From: Oleoguttula mirabilis
Lineage: Eukaryota > Ascomycota > Dothideomycetes > Mycosphaerellales > Teratosphaeriaceae
Reading direction: 5' to 3'
Assembly (NCBI GenBank): GCA_035135055.1
Contig: JAVFHQ010000017.1
Location: 186,001-250,000, forward strand
Length of the DNA: 64,000 nt
Position numbers and translations under genes: made by a program. Below are positions 42,868 through 53,930 of this stretch, in pieces; position 1 is the stretch's first letter, and each line of letters opens with the position of its first letter. The notes under the pieces are model-generated. The model worked only from the letters and a program-made list of their open reading frames with translations. It did no database searches and had not been told where the DNA came from.

Positions 42868-43613
42868 TAGTGATTTAGCTCATGCTATCGGAAAAAAGTT
42901 GTGTATGATCAAAGCTGCTGTTCTTTTAGCTTATAGCATAACGGGTGCTTACGGCGTTGAATATGGAGAGGGAGATAGTGAACATTGGACTGTTAGGAGG
43001 GAATTGAGTACTACCACGAATATAGATTAGGTAGTATATGCACTTGATGGAATGATATATACACTCTAGTATAGTACGTTGTCGTGCATAAATGTCTAGC
43101 TCTAGTCAGTCTTTCATGTAGTTTTCTCGTTTACTAAACAGTTACAAAGCTCAAAGTAGCCTTAGACCAAGGCTTAGTACGCTAGATCACATAGATAACT
43201 TCAGGCTTCATGCTTCTTCTACACTAAATACATTTCACTCTTCTCACCTCAATTGATAACATGACTAGGAAGCTCAACTTGCCATGTTGTTGTCATTCTC
43301 CCTGCTTGAGCGTGCCACGTGCGTATGCCGCCCTAAGTCTATTCCACCTCTTCCACTGCCAGTACCTCTGTATGCTCTGATCCGTCGCTGCCTCGACCAG
43401 TCGCAACGTAGGGCACCATACCGCCAATCACACTCTCGAACCCAAAGTCCGGGTACGTTGGACATTTTGAGATGCCCAAATCCGGCAGTTTCTTGGTCCA
43501 TGCTTCACTCAAGCGACAATGTAGGTTTTAGAGCTTCATTGTCCATACGCCGTATCCTTACAGTCTTCTCTTTTCATATTGATACTCCAATTAAACGGTA
43601 AACACGCGACGCA
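42868..43613. other. Intergenic region
   Basis: About 750 bases between two plus-strand genes, rather AT-rich around 43030-43260. Nothing recognised. Confidence 0.5.
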
Positions 43614-44308
43614 ATGGCCGCTCCCGTGCCAGCGCCAGCGCTCGTAATACGATACCGCAACCAAGCCTTGGCCAGGAACCTGTGGTTTGACGTCGCTCTT
43701 GCGGACAACGCCCCCCGAGCACAACTGTTCCCCGGCCCTGGCGGCGGTATATCGCTAACCCCGTGGCTAGGCCCGCCAGTCGGCGCGGGTGGCACCAATG
43801 GACTTGGCGATTGCCTCGACCGACAGCATCACATCGCGTCGGGCATCAATATGAACCCATGCTCGAGTGCCTTCAACCCCAATCCTCGGCCTGCGATAGG
43901 TGCAGCGGTCCCGTTCGCTCCTCCTGCGGGCTGGCAAGGGAATGTGCAGAACTACTACAAGCGAAAATGTTGTGCGAGCAGGAACGTGCACGGTTCATGA
44001 AGAAGATGGCGCAGGTGCAAGCGGACCAGACCTTCGTCTCCTACCGGATCAAGAACGTCGAGGTGAAGGAGATCTCGCGGAAGATCATCGACCGTATTGC
44101 GTCCGGGCAGAAACAGAGCAAGGATTGGGCGGCTATAAGACAGGCGTTTGACGTCTGGTTTCGATTCGGCTATGATGGCGCAGGCGACGTCCTTGATCGC
44201 AAGGTGAGGCGGCAGATGAAGATTGATAGGGGCGAGCTGCAGGTGTATGACGATGGCATGAGGTCGGTATTGATAGATGACCGGAGTGATGAGGACGAGG
44301 ACGCTTGA
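43614..44308 (+). CDS. Small hypothetical protein
   Basis: Best model: two exons, 43614-43899 and 43950-44308, with a 50-nt intron (GTGCAG..GTGCAG), giving 214 aa. The first exon encodes a Pro/Ala/Gly-rich N-terminus (VIRYRNQALARNLWFDVALADN). The second has a charged helical segment (ELLQAKMLCEQERARFMKKMAQ), a middle with the look of a folded domain (SKDWAAIRQAFDVWFRFGYDG), and an acidic tail ending DDRSDEDEDA. The donor site is weak. Unspliced, the first frame ends at residue 128 and the second would start at an internal Met. I do not recognise a family; the helical part might mediate binding to another protein, but this is guesswork. Confidence 0.45.
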
Positions 44309-44577
44309 GAGAGCAGGGCCGATCGGGTGGAGGACTGATGGGAGTCGTGTGGCACCTTCGGACTTCTAAGCAGACTCTGAGAATCGTAGTCTGCAAGGGC
44401 ACGCCAACAACGCAAACAAGGACAAGTGGTAGTGAGGCTGTCATACTCTGATACCTTCTGCCCTAGGTCTTAGGTGCTCATTTTCTGTTCACGCCATGAA
44501 TTCAAGCTGTTTTGTTCTCGTGGTCTCGCGCGTGCCAACGCTCCCAAGAACGCTCCAGTGCCCCGCCACTCCACTCA

Positions 44578-46270
44578 CTACACGCTCTGATACTTCTTCT
44601 CCTTGTCCGGGAAAGCATTGTACTTCTTCAGTATCCTCTCGAATCCGTCCAGCCCTTTCTTGAGCACATCCATCCTCGGTCCGTAAGACACACGCACGAA
44701 GTGATGGCAAGGACTGTCGAACAGATCGCGGCGCCTGCTTGGGTTCAGGTCGAAGAAGATGCCAGGAACCACAATCACCTTCTGCTCCAGACATGCTTGG
44801 AAGAAGTTGAGGCCGTCATTGATCGCTTCCGGAAGCTGTTCCAAGTTGAGCCAGAGGTAGAACGTGCTGTCTGGCACGAACGGCAAGTCGAAACCCATGT
44901 CCTGCAGACGCGACACGAGGTAGTCACGCTTGTCACGGAAGTGGTGTTGGAGAGCTTTCATCTCTTTGCGCACGTTGCCTGGTTCGAGCATGGGTACGGC
45001 CGCTTCCTGGAAAGGAACGTTGCAGCCGCCGTCAAGGTAGGAGCCGCAGGAGCCGATGGCTTTGATGAACTCCTTCGGACCGATGATCCAGGCCACCCGC
45101 CACCCCGGCAAGCGGAAGCGCTTGGTGAGCCCGTCGATGATGAGTACATCGTCCTTGTTGACATCTTTGATGTTGTCTGCGGAACTGATAACGCTCCCGT
45201 CGCAGTCCGTCGTGTAGTTGTAGCCACTGTAGAACTCGTCCATGATGAGCGTCGCGCGGTCACGGGCCATGTCCTGGATCTTGGCGAGCTCCGGCACAGA
45301 GACCATCTTGCCAGTTGGGTTGCGCGGGTTGGAGGTCAGAATGACTGACGTACCTCGCTTGATCTCGTCCGCAATCTTTTCCGGGTGAATGTGGTACTTG
45401 TCTTCTCTGCTGAGCGGTATGGGGATGGCGGCAAAGTTCCTAAACAAGCTCAACATCTCGTTGTAGGCTGTATAGTCCGGGATGAAGAAGCCGAGGTAGG
45501 CATTGTTGAGGACGGCCGCGATACGGATGAGTCCTGCGCGGCCGCCGGGGACGATGCAGACGTTCTCCCAGGTGTACTGACTCTCCTTGCCTTGGCGATG
45601 GTGACTGTTGTAGAGGTTTGCCACGGCTGATCGGAGAGGCTTGATGCCCGCTGTTGGGCCATACTCGCGGCCGGTGATAGAGATGTTGATGCTGTGTGGG
45701 CGCTCGAAGCAGCCTTCGATATCTACGAAGGTGTCAGTCAAAAAGCTCGCCACCCGATTGCTGAGATACCTTACCGTCTTCCACCTCTGGAGCGCCTTGA
45801 CCCAGGTTTGCCCAGTCTTTCGGGTTCTCGAGGAAGCCGTGTTCGTAGGCTCGTTCTGTGGTCCATACTACACCCGTCGATGCTCGGGAGGGGTCAAGCC
45901 CAGCATGTGCCTTGTGACCCTCATGTGCCTCTCGGAATTGACGGTGGATGTCCGAGTTCTTCTCTATGATCGAGTGTCAGTATCACACGCTCCGCTAAAC
46001 ACATTCGATGCCAATGGGCGGCATAAATCAGCATGGCGCTATCCGGCCGCTGGTCAACAAATAGCTGGCAGCAAACGATATGAAGTGACTATGCCACATG
46101 CTGCCACGGTCGACCGGCGAGTTGCAATGATATCCCTGCCAGCCATTGACGTATTCATCCTCACTCCAACGTGACATACCGTTCTCGCTTGCCTCTCTGG
46201 AGTTCGAGGCTTTCGGCGCCTCACTGGTGACGTCGTCGAGCTTCTGATCGGCTGATACGTTTGCAGTCAT
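44578..46270 (-). CDS. PLP-dependent class I/II aminotransferase
   Basis: Three exons read right to left: 46270-46180, 45963-45775 and 45722-44578; introns of 216 nt (GTATGT..CATAG) and 52 nt (GTAAGG..CGTAG). Joined: 474 aa. Fold-type I aminotransferase. The N-terminal motif NLGQGAPEVEDD is rebuilt only across the second intron. REYGPTAGIKPLRSAVANLYN, NPRNPTGK (225-232) and MDEFYSGYNY (Asp255) follow. The Schiff-base lysine is Lys294 in DGLTKRFRLPGWRVAW, and YGPR near the C-terminus carries the substrate-carboxylate Arg. No targeting signal is seen. The amino donor is not readable; relatives are annotated as aspartate-type or ACC-synthase-like enzymes, so I leave it general. Confidence 0.92.
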
Positions 46271-47092
46271 CGTGAAAGAGGTAGTCAGGGTGGAAATAGA
46301 GCAGCCAATCCTCCGAAGCGGCCTTGGTAGAGGTATAGGGATTGCTTGATGTTTCTTGGCGGTGAGTATGCAGGTCGGTGTCAAGGGATACACAGCGCTA
46401 AACCGACTGATGATATATGGTAGAAAGATACTCCGCAGCGGGCAAACAGCGCAAGCGCAAGCTCAGAAGATCGAAAGCAGGTTTGCGACTGCCACGTCAT
46501 GGCTCGACCACCTTGCTTCTCGAGTCTTGACCGGCAGCAACGAGTCCACAACCGCTGCATTGGGTTATGTTTCAAACCGTGTTGTTGCTACACTGACCCT
46601 TGGCTGCGATCCTTGCGAGGGAGAGTTCACTGCTTGGGTTTCAGCTGCGATGAGGATGAAGACGCTGCGCCTGTCACATTGTGTATGGGATCATCTTTGC
46701 GTTACTGCGTGCAGTGAGCGACTTTAGTGTGAGGAATTAGCCTTTGCGTGCAGTGAACGATAAGAAAGCATTCTTTCATATATAAGCCCACGCCCCTGAT
46801 CGGCTGACAATCGATCGCCACCATCCCGGTCAATGATCTTCCCCCACGCGCCGAGATTCGCGTGACGCTGGCAGGTCAGTCCGTACTCTTTGGTCAGGCG
46901 CTCTATGCACATTCCACACACACACTACGAAGCCCACGTCAGAGTTGATCCGACGGCACTCCTTTCACGGTTCTCAGCTCACTTCACGACTACCTTTATT
47001 ACAACAGTTCGGGCAGCGTCCACAGAATGCTCGTTTGATCGATCCTCAGCACTTAAAGCGTACTTCTCCAAGCAGCGGACCTACCTAGCAAA
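46271..47092. promoter_or_regulatory. Divergent promoter region (aminotransferase / sugar transporter)
   Basis: 820 bases between divergent start codons. Both promoters should lie here; no individual site is proposed. Confidence 0.45.
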
Positions 47093-48582
47093 ATGGCAGT
47101 GGATATGTTCCGTCGGCAGGCCACGTTGGCCGGCGTGCCTATGAAGCACATATCACTCATTACAGTAGGAAGCAACCAAAGGAGCGAGCAGGGCTTCACT
47201 AACCGGGCGCAGCTTGTCTTCCAGAACTCACTCCTCATCCTGATCATGCACTACTCCCGAGTCATGCCCTTAGTCAACGGACAAAGGTACTACACCTCAA
47301 CGGCGGTATTCTTGAATGAGGTCATAAAGCTGGCCATCTCCCTCACAATGTCGCTGTACGAGATCGCAACCGACCCTACGATCCCGGAGACCTCCACAGC
47401 AGCTGGACTGTTTGGCGAACTTGGAAGAGCAGTGTTCACGGGAGACTCGTGGAAGATGGCCATACCGGCGATGTTATACACTCTTCAGAACAGCTTGCAA
47501 TATGTCGGTCTCAGCAACTTGGATGCGGCGACCTTCCAGGTGACATACCAGCTCAAAATCTTGACAACGGCAGTGTTTAGTGTGCTCCTGCTTGGAAGAT
47601 CACTTGGCTTGCGGAGGTGGCTCAGTCTGCTGTTGCTCACTGTGGGTGTGGCCATAGTCCAGATACCGACCGAATCTCGTGACGCACCTGTCCTGTCGAT
47701 CAAGGATCTGAAGGATGGCGTGGCTTTCCACTCGCCGCGGAGTATCTGGGATCTCAAGGCGCTTGGCAACGCAGCTGCTGGCCAGCTGTCAAAGCGCTCC
47801 GCGACATATGAAGGAATCGACGAAGACTTCGCTGCAGCAAACCCGCAGCTGAACGCTACGATCGGCTTGACTGCTGTGGCTGTGGCTTGTGTCTTGTCGG
47901 GCATGGCGGGCGTGTACTTTGAGAAGATCCTGAAGGACTCGAAGGGCGATGCGCACACAGTCTCTGTTTGGGTGCGCAATGTCCAGCTCTCCTTCTACTC
48001 GCTGTGGCCTGCGCTGTTCATCGGAGTGCTGTTCAAGGACGGTGAGCATCTTGCGAAGACCGGCTTCTTCACGGGCTACAACTGGGTCGTATGGCTTGCG
48101 ATTGTCGCTCAGGCGACGGGCGGCGTCATTGTGGCCCTGGTTGTGAATTACACGGATAACATCGCGAAGAATTTCGCGACGAGTATTAGCATCATCGTCA
48201 GCTTCCTCGCGAGCGTCTTCTTCTTCGACTTCCACATCACCTCACTCGTAAGTTCAAAGGCCATCATGAGCGCAAGACATCGCTGACATAACTGCAGTAC
48301 TTGCTCGGCACCGCCATTGTATTGGGTGCGACATACCTGTACAATGCGACTCCGGCCGACAGGGCCGACAGGAGAGCTCGACCACCACCTATCAGCGTGT
48401 CGGACTACGAGAAGACCGGCGAGCCGTCGTACTTCGACTTGGAGTTTGTCACGGTCGCAGCGAAGTCACCATTGCGAGGAGAGGCGCTGTCGACCAGCAG
48501 GCCCAACACACCGACATTCGAGCGGCGACCAAGGCCGAAAAGTCCCGGTCCGAATCTTACAATCTCAAAGCGCGAGGTATAG
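47093..48582 (+). CDS. Nucleotide-sugar transporter (UDP-galactose/UDP-GlcNAc type, SLC35A)
   Basis: Two exons, 47093-48247 and 48298-48582 (50-nt intron, GTAAGT..TGCAG), giving 479 aa. Golgi or ER antiporters that import nucleotide sugars for glycosylation in exchange for UMP. Family signatures are clear: QNSLLILIMHYSR at the first membrane segment, YYTSTAVFLNEVIKL, AMLYTLQNSLQYVGLSNLDAATFQVTYQLKI, and the C-terminal VVNYTDNIAKNFATSISIIVS. About 8-10 hydrophobic segments are visible. A loop of some 75 residues between the two halves (around DGVAFHSPRS) and a Pro/Arg-rich cytosolic tail of 80 residues are longer than in animals. The substrate (UDP-Gal or UDP-GlcNAc) cannot be decided from motifs. 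Confidence 0.93.
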
Positions 48583-48911
48583 ATGTCGTCTTCGGCTTAT
48601 AGTGGGCTGGGAAACTATTACAATGCGACCATGAATGCCAGCCACGCGCACAACTTCTGTATTAAACCGGCAGCTAAGTCGCGACAAGAGTGTAAGTACA
48701 TGCAGCCTGTCAAGACTTTCTTGTAACAGGAGTGAGTGGAGAAGCGTGAGGTTGCTGGAGAGTCCGCATCAGGAAGGATCGAACCACTGCCACCGCACCT
48801 CACTTTCTTTACTTTCTTCACGAGCTTGTCCTCACCCGTTACCAAGACTACGATCAGCCCATCGCTTAGTCGAAATCACTTCTTCACTCATCGACGGGTA
48901 GGAGCTTCGGC
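48583..48911. other. Short intergenic region
   Basis: 330 bases between two plus-strand genes, containing the 3' UTR of the transporter and the HFM1 promoter. Nothing else seen. Confidence 0.5.
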
Positions 48912-51900
48912 ATGGATCAACGCATCTTTGACCAGCTGGACGTCCTGGAGCGCGGTGCCCGATACGAGACGCGTCCGGGACGCGACGAGTACCATAACAG
49001 CAGCACCGAGTACTCCGGCTATGATGGCTACCCTGCAGATCGCGGACGGGCCGCACACGTGCCGCGCGAATACGATCACACGCGTGACGATGTCGTCGAT
49101 GAGTTCATGGCGCTCGACTCCTTCGGTCGGTGATGAGCGCTTGTGACAGTCTGTTTACAGAACTGACCTGAAGCAGATGAGCAGGCCCTCCGCCAGCCAA
49201 ACTATAACAGTCGCCATGAGCAAGCAGCTACAGGCCGGGCAAGGCTGCCTCTTGTGCCGAATGACTTCGGACCACACGAGCTCGGGCAACGGGTGCCGGC
49301 TTTGAACCTTTCACGCTTCACATTGGACTCTGGACAAGCAGGCCCATCAAGCTCATCGCCGTCCCATCAGCCACTCCATTCGAGTCCAGCCTTCAAAGCC
49401 AGTCAACGACGCCCATCCGCATACGAGATGGGTAGGGACACCCAAAGACCGGGGCACAGACCCTCGGCGATGGACTTAGGGCAGCCGTCCGCCTATCAGC
49501 CACTGAGTCTCGGTCAGCTCGAGCAAGAGGAGCGCCATATGCAGGGTGTGCAGCAAGAGGCACCAAACGCTTTCAGACCGGCTTACATGGATCAGCCTCT
49601 GGCCAAGTCCAAGCACGACAGAATCGCTGCGCCAGTGGTTCAAGGCATCAACCTGGTCTCGACTCACGAGCTCCCGGACCGTTTCAGGTCAATCTTCTCA
49701 TTCCCGCTGTTCAACGCTGTTCAGTCCAAGAGCTTTCAGACAATCTACAAGACCAATGACAACTTCGTTCTCTCCGCTCCGACTGGTAGCGGCAAGACCG
49801 CTGTCCTTGAGCTGGCCATCTGTCGTCTGATCAACGGTTTCGCGAACGGCTCTTACAAGATCGTGTATCAGGCACCCACAAAGTCTTTGTGCTCGGAGCG
49901 ACACCGCGATTGGCAAGCAAAATTCGGTCCACTCGACCTTCAATGTGCTGAGCTTACCGGCGACACGGACGGCGCGCAGCTTCGCAATGTGCAGAGTGCA
50001 AGCATCATCATCACCACCCCGGAGAAGTGGGATAGTATGACGAGGAAATGGTAAGAAAGGATGTACACGACGAGTCTGTGAGACCTGTGCTAACCCTCTG
50101 CCCTTTGCCACGCAGGAAAGATCACCAGAAGCTCATGAACATGGTCAAGCTGTTCCTCATCGACGAGGTCCACCTGCTCAAGGAAGACCGAGGTGCGACG
50201 CTCGAAGCTGTCGTCTCCCGGATGAAGTCGGTCGGGTCTGATGTCCGTTTCGTCGCCCTAAGCGCTACCGTGCCCAACTGCGAAGACATATCTACCTGGC
50301 TTGGCAAGGACCCAATGCACCCACATCTCCCTGCGCCCAGAGAGAAGTTCGGCGAAGAGTTTCGGCCTGTGAGGCTTCAAAAGCACGTATGCGGCTACCA
50401 AACCAGCTCCAACGACTTCGCATTCGATAAGTTGCTCAACGGAAAGCTGCCGGAAGTCATTGCCAAGTGGTCGCAGCGCAAGCCAATCATGGTCTTCTGC
50501 TTCACCCGTGTTGCTTGCGTGGAGACTGCGAAGCTGCTCGCAAATTGGTGGGCGAGCAAAGGTCTGAAGGAGCGATATTGGAGCCCGCCTCGCAAGCGGA
50601 TCACTGTGGCGGACAAGGACCTGCATGGTGAGTGCGGCAGTTGGCGGCTGCGCCCTTATCACATGTACTGATGCCGACAGATACTGTCTCTTCCGGTGTA
50701 GCTTTTCATCACGGCGGCTTGCAAATGCAAGACCGCGCCGCTGTTGAGAAGGGCTACCTCGAGGGTGACGTCAACGTCATTTGCTGCACGTCGACGCTTG
50801 CCGTAGGTGTCAATCTGCCGTGCCATATGGTCATCATCAAGAACACCGTGTCATACCAGAACAATACAATGGGAGGCTGCAAAGAGTACTCCGACATTGA
50901 GATCATGCAGATGCTTGGCCGTGCTGGCAGACCGCAGTTTGACGATAGCGCTGTTGCGGTAATCATGACCCGCCTACAGCGCGTGAACTTTTACGAGAAG
51001 ATGGTCAGTGGCGAAGAGCTCCTTGAGAGCTGCCTGCATCGCAACCTCATCGACCATTTGAACGCGGAAATCAGCTTGGGCACTATCACCAACGCGTCGT
51101 CCGCGAAGAAGTGGCTGACAGGCACATTCCTCTATGTTCGGCTCAAGGAGAATCCGGACCACTACAAGCTCGATGGCGATGCACCTGGCCGCAATCTCGA
51201 TGAGCGTCTGGACAACATTTGCAGCAGAGGCATCGCTAGGTTGGAGAAAACCGACCTAGTGAGATCCACGCCGAAGCTGCACTGCACCGAGTTCGGTGAT
51301 GCCATGGCTCGGTACTATCTGCAGTTCGACACCATGAGAGTCATCCTCGCTCTGCCTACAAAGGCGAAAGTCTCGGAGATCCTGTCAGCCATATCCCAAG
51401 CTGCTGAGTTCAAAGACGTGCGCTTCCGCGCTGGCGAGAAACCCGCGTATAAGGAACTGAACAAGAACGGCTCCATCAAGTTCCCGATTCCGGTCAATCT
51501 CGACGCCCCAGCACACAAGGTCTCACTCATCATTCAAGCCACTCTTGGTGCGGTCGAATCCGAGACTCAAGACTTCAAGCATCGCATCGAGTATGTGTCC
51601 GCCAAGGCCACAATCTTCCAGCATGCACACCGTCTGGTGAGGTGCATTGTGGATTGCCAGCTGGTCCTTGACGATGCTGTGTCGAGTCGCAATGCGCTCA
51701 TGCTGGCCCGCAGTCTTGGCGCACAGGTGTGGGACGACTCTCCGCTGCACATGAAGCAATTAGAAGGAGTCGGTCTGGTCAGCGTTCGCAGACTAGCCGT
51801 GGCCGGCATTGTGTCAATCGAAGACATCGAGAACGCAGAAGCCCATCGCCTTGAGCAGTTACTGTCACGGCATCCACCATACGGACGTCAACTGCAGGAG

Positions 51901-53670
51901 AAAGCGCGAGCCTTCCCGAAACTCAGGGTCTCCTTGAAGGCAGTGGGGAAGCCCATCGTCAAGAAGGGCGAGCATGTGATGGTGAAAGTCAAGGCAGACA
52001 TTGGCTTCCTGAACGAAAAAGTCCCGGAATATTTCAACAAGAGGCCTGTCTACGTTTGCCTGCTGGTAGAGACCTCGGATGGGCACAAGATCCATTTCGC
52101 CAGAATCAGTGCGAAGAAGCTGAACAACGGCCAGGATGTGTTGTTCAGCGCCAATCTTACCAACGCCAGCCAAACCGTTCGTGCTTATATCATGTGCGAA
52201 GAAGTCGCTGGAACTGCACGTCACGCCATGCTGAAGCCAGCGATACCAGCGTTCGCGTTTCCGCCGCCGAAGACCGCAGAGCAGATGAACCAGCAGCGGA
52301 TCGCACACGCACCGAATACTTCAAAGCGCCGCGCATCTGGCGGCGGGACCTTCGGCGACGCCGGCAGTGGCAGTGATGAGTTTGGCGGCGCCGAGCTGGA
52401 CGATGCTGACTTCGCTTTGGTCGAAGCTGGTGGATTCGTCAACATTGATGATCTGGACGATGCAGGGAGTGCTACTGCAGGTAAGTCCAAGTCGAAAAAG
52501 CAAAAGACGAGTCACGCTGCTGTGCAAGCAGCCGAGGATTGGGAACCGCGACAGCTTGCAAATGGGAAATGGGCGTGCAATCATCCCTGCAAAGACAAGA
52601 CCGGGTGCAAGCACCTGTGTTGTCGCGAGGGCTTGGACAAGAAGCCGAAGCCTCCGAAGGCCCGGGAGGGGAAGAAGCAGGAAACCGAACCCAAATCAGA
52701 TCCAAAGCAGACGCAGCTCAGTATGTCTCTTGCAAAGAAGCCGGCCGTGGCTGCCGCAACCGAGTCTTCTGTCGAGAAAGCAGTGCAGCCTCGCAAGGTC
52801 AACGAATCGCGCCAGATTCGAGACTTGGATCGTCTCCACAATAGCGTCAAGACTCACACGCCCAAGGTGCCAACCATCGGCAAGGGCAGTTCGGTGTATT
52901 CTAAAGATGCCTCGTCTCGGCTGAGCTTCTTGGGTGCCACTCGCAGTGTGGAAGACCAAGAGGGCAGTGATGACTACGGGATTGACACATGGGACGACAA
53001 TGAAGTTCCAGGCGCCGGCGACTTGATTGGTAAAAAGCCGGCTACGCACATGAGCCGGCCGGGTGGGCTGTACGATATCGACGAGTTCGATGACAGCATG
53101 CTCGATACGGATTGCGCAGGCCGTCCGGCTTCCCAGCACTCACAGTTACATGGCGATGGCTACGATGATGGCCACATCGATCTGTCACCCTTCACGAGCG
53201 AATTCGCGACAGGCCAACATGAGGATTGGCAGATCGAGGAGCTCGCGAACGATCACCTCGGCTTGGAGATACCAGTAACGCCGCAGAAGCCAACGTCGAG
53301 TGACGACCTCTTGCTCTCCAGGAAGCGCAAGTCCATCTTCGTGGGCGACAACACGAGCTCAGTGCACGATGGCGCTCCTGCTGTCGATTATGCTGGTCTG
53401 GAGCCGACACACAATGACGGCGACACGAACGATGGGCCTGGGTCAAGCACGTTCTTTGCTGCCAGCAAGGAGCGGGAAGCGCGGTTGCGCACGCCTTCTG
53501 CGCCGCTGCGTCAAGGTCTTGAGGAAGCCATGCAGCCAGTGATGGAGGAAGCATTCTCTGGCGATCATCAAGAGGAAGTAATGGGGCAGGAAGGGTCGAA
53601 CAGTCCGGACGAGCTCGAGGCGTGGTTCAACGCTGAGTTTGGAACGGAGCTCTTCAACTACGTCCGTTGA
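48912..53670 (+). CDS. HFM1: Meiotic ATP-dependent DNA helicase HFM1/MER3
   Basis: Four exons, 48912-49125, 49177-50050, 50116-50627 and 50681-53670, with introns of 51, 65 and 53 nt; joined 4590 nt, 1529 aa. HFM1/MER3 unwinds recombination intermediates and promotes interfering crossovers in meiosis. Helicase motifs: I APTGSGKT (272-279), II DEVH (379-382), III SAT, and VI QMLGRAGRPQ (610-619). A winged-helix and Sec63 domain follow (SSAKKWLTGTFLYVRLKENP..; PVYVCLLVETSDG..). Near residue 1165 a Cys/His cluster (WACNHPCKDKTGCKHLCC) resembles the small zinc knuckle of fungal HFM1. The rest is a disordered acidic C-terminus. The first intron donor (GTCGGT) is weak, so the start exon is the least certain part. 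Presence implies meiotic potential. Confidence 0.93.
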
Positions 53671-53930
53671 GTGCTCTAAGATGTACGGAGGATCGCTCAT
53701 TGTTTGCATGTACACGGGATGTTGCTCACACGTGGTGGTGGATTTAGCTGAGATGTCTTCTGCAGCTCGATTGCGTGATTTGCTTTGTAGCTATTTGCAC
53801 ACACTGGAAAACAGCGCTTAGTCTTCCATCCGTGCCATCCCTCCCTTCTAAGATACAGCAAGCCCATTTTCCCTCACGTAAACGCCATGCTGGATACTAA
53901 GTATGTTGCACGCAGAGGCTAACACGCCCA

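Noticed and set aside
48760..48795. GGTTCGATCC-like B-box on the minus strand, possible tRNA
   Set aside because: Flanking bases do not form a T-stem or acceptor stem, and no A-box lies at the right distance.
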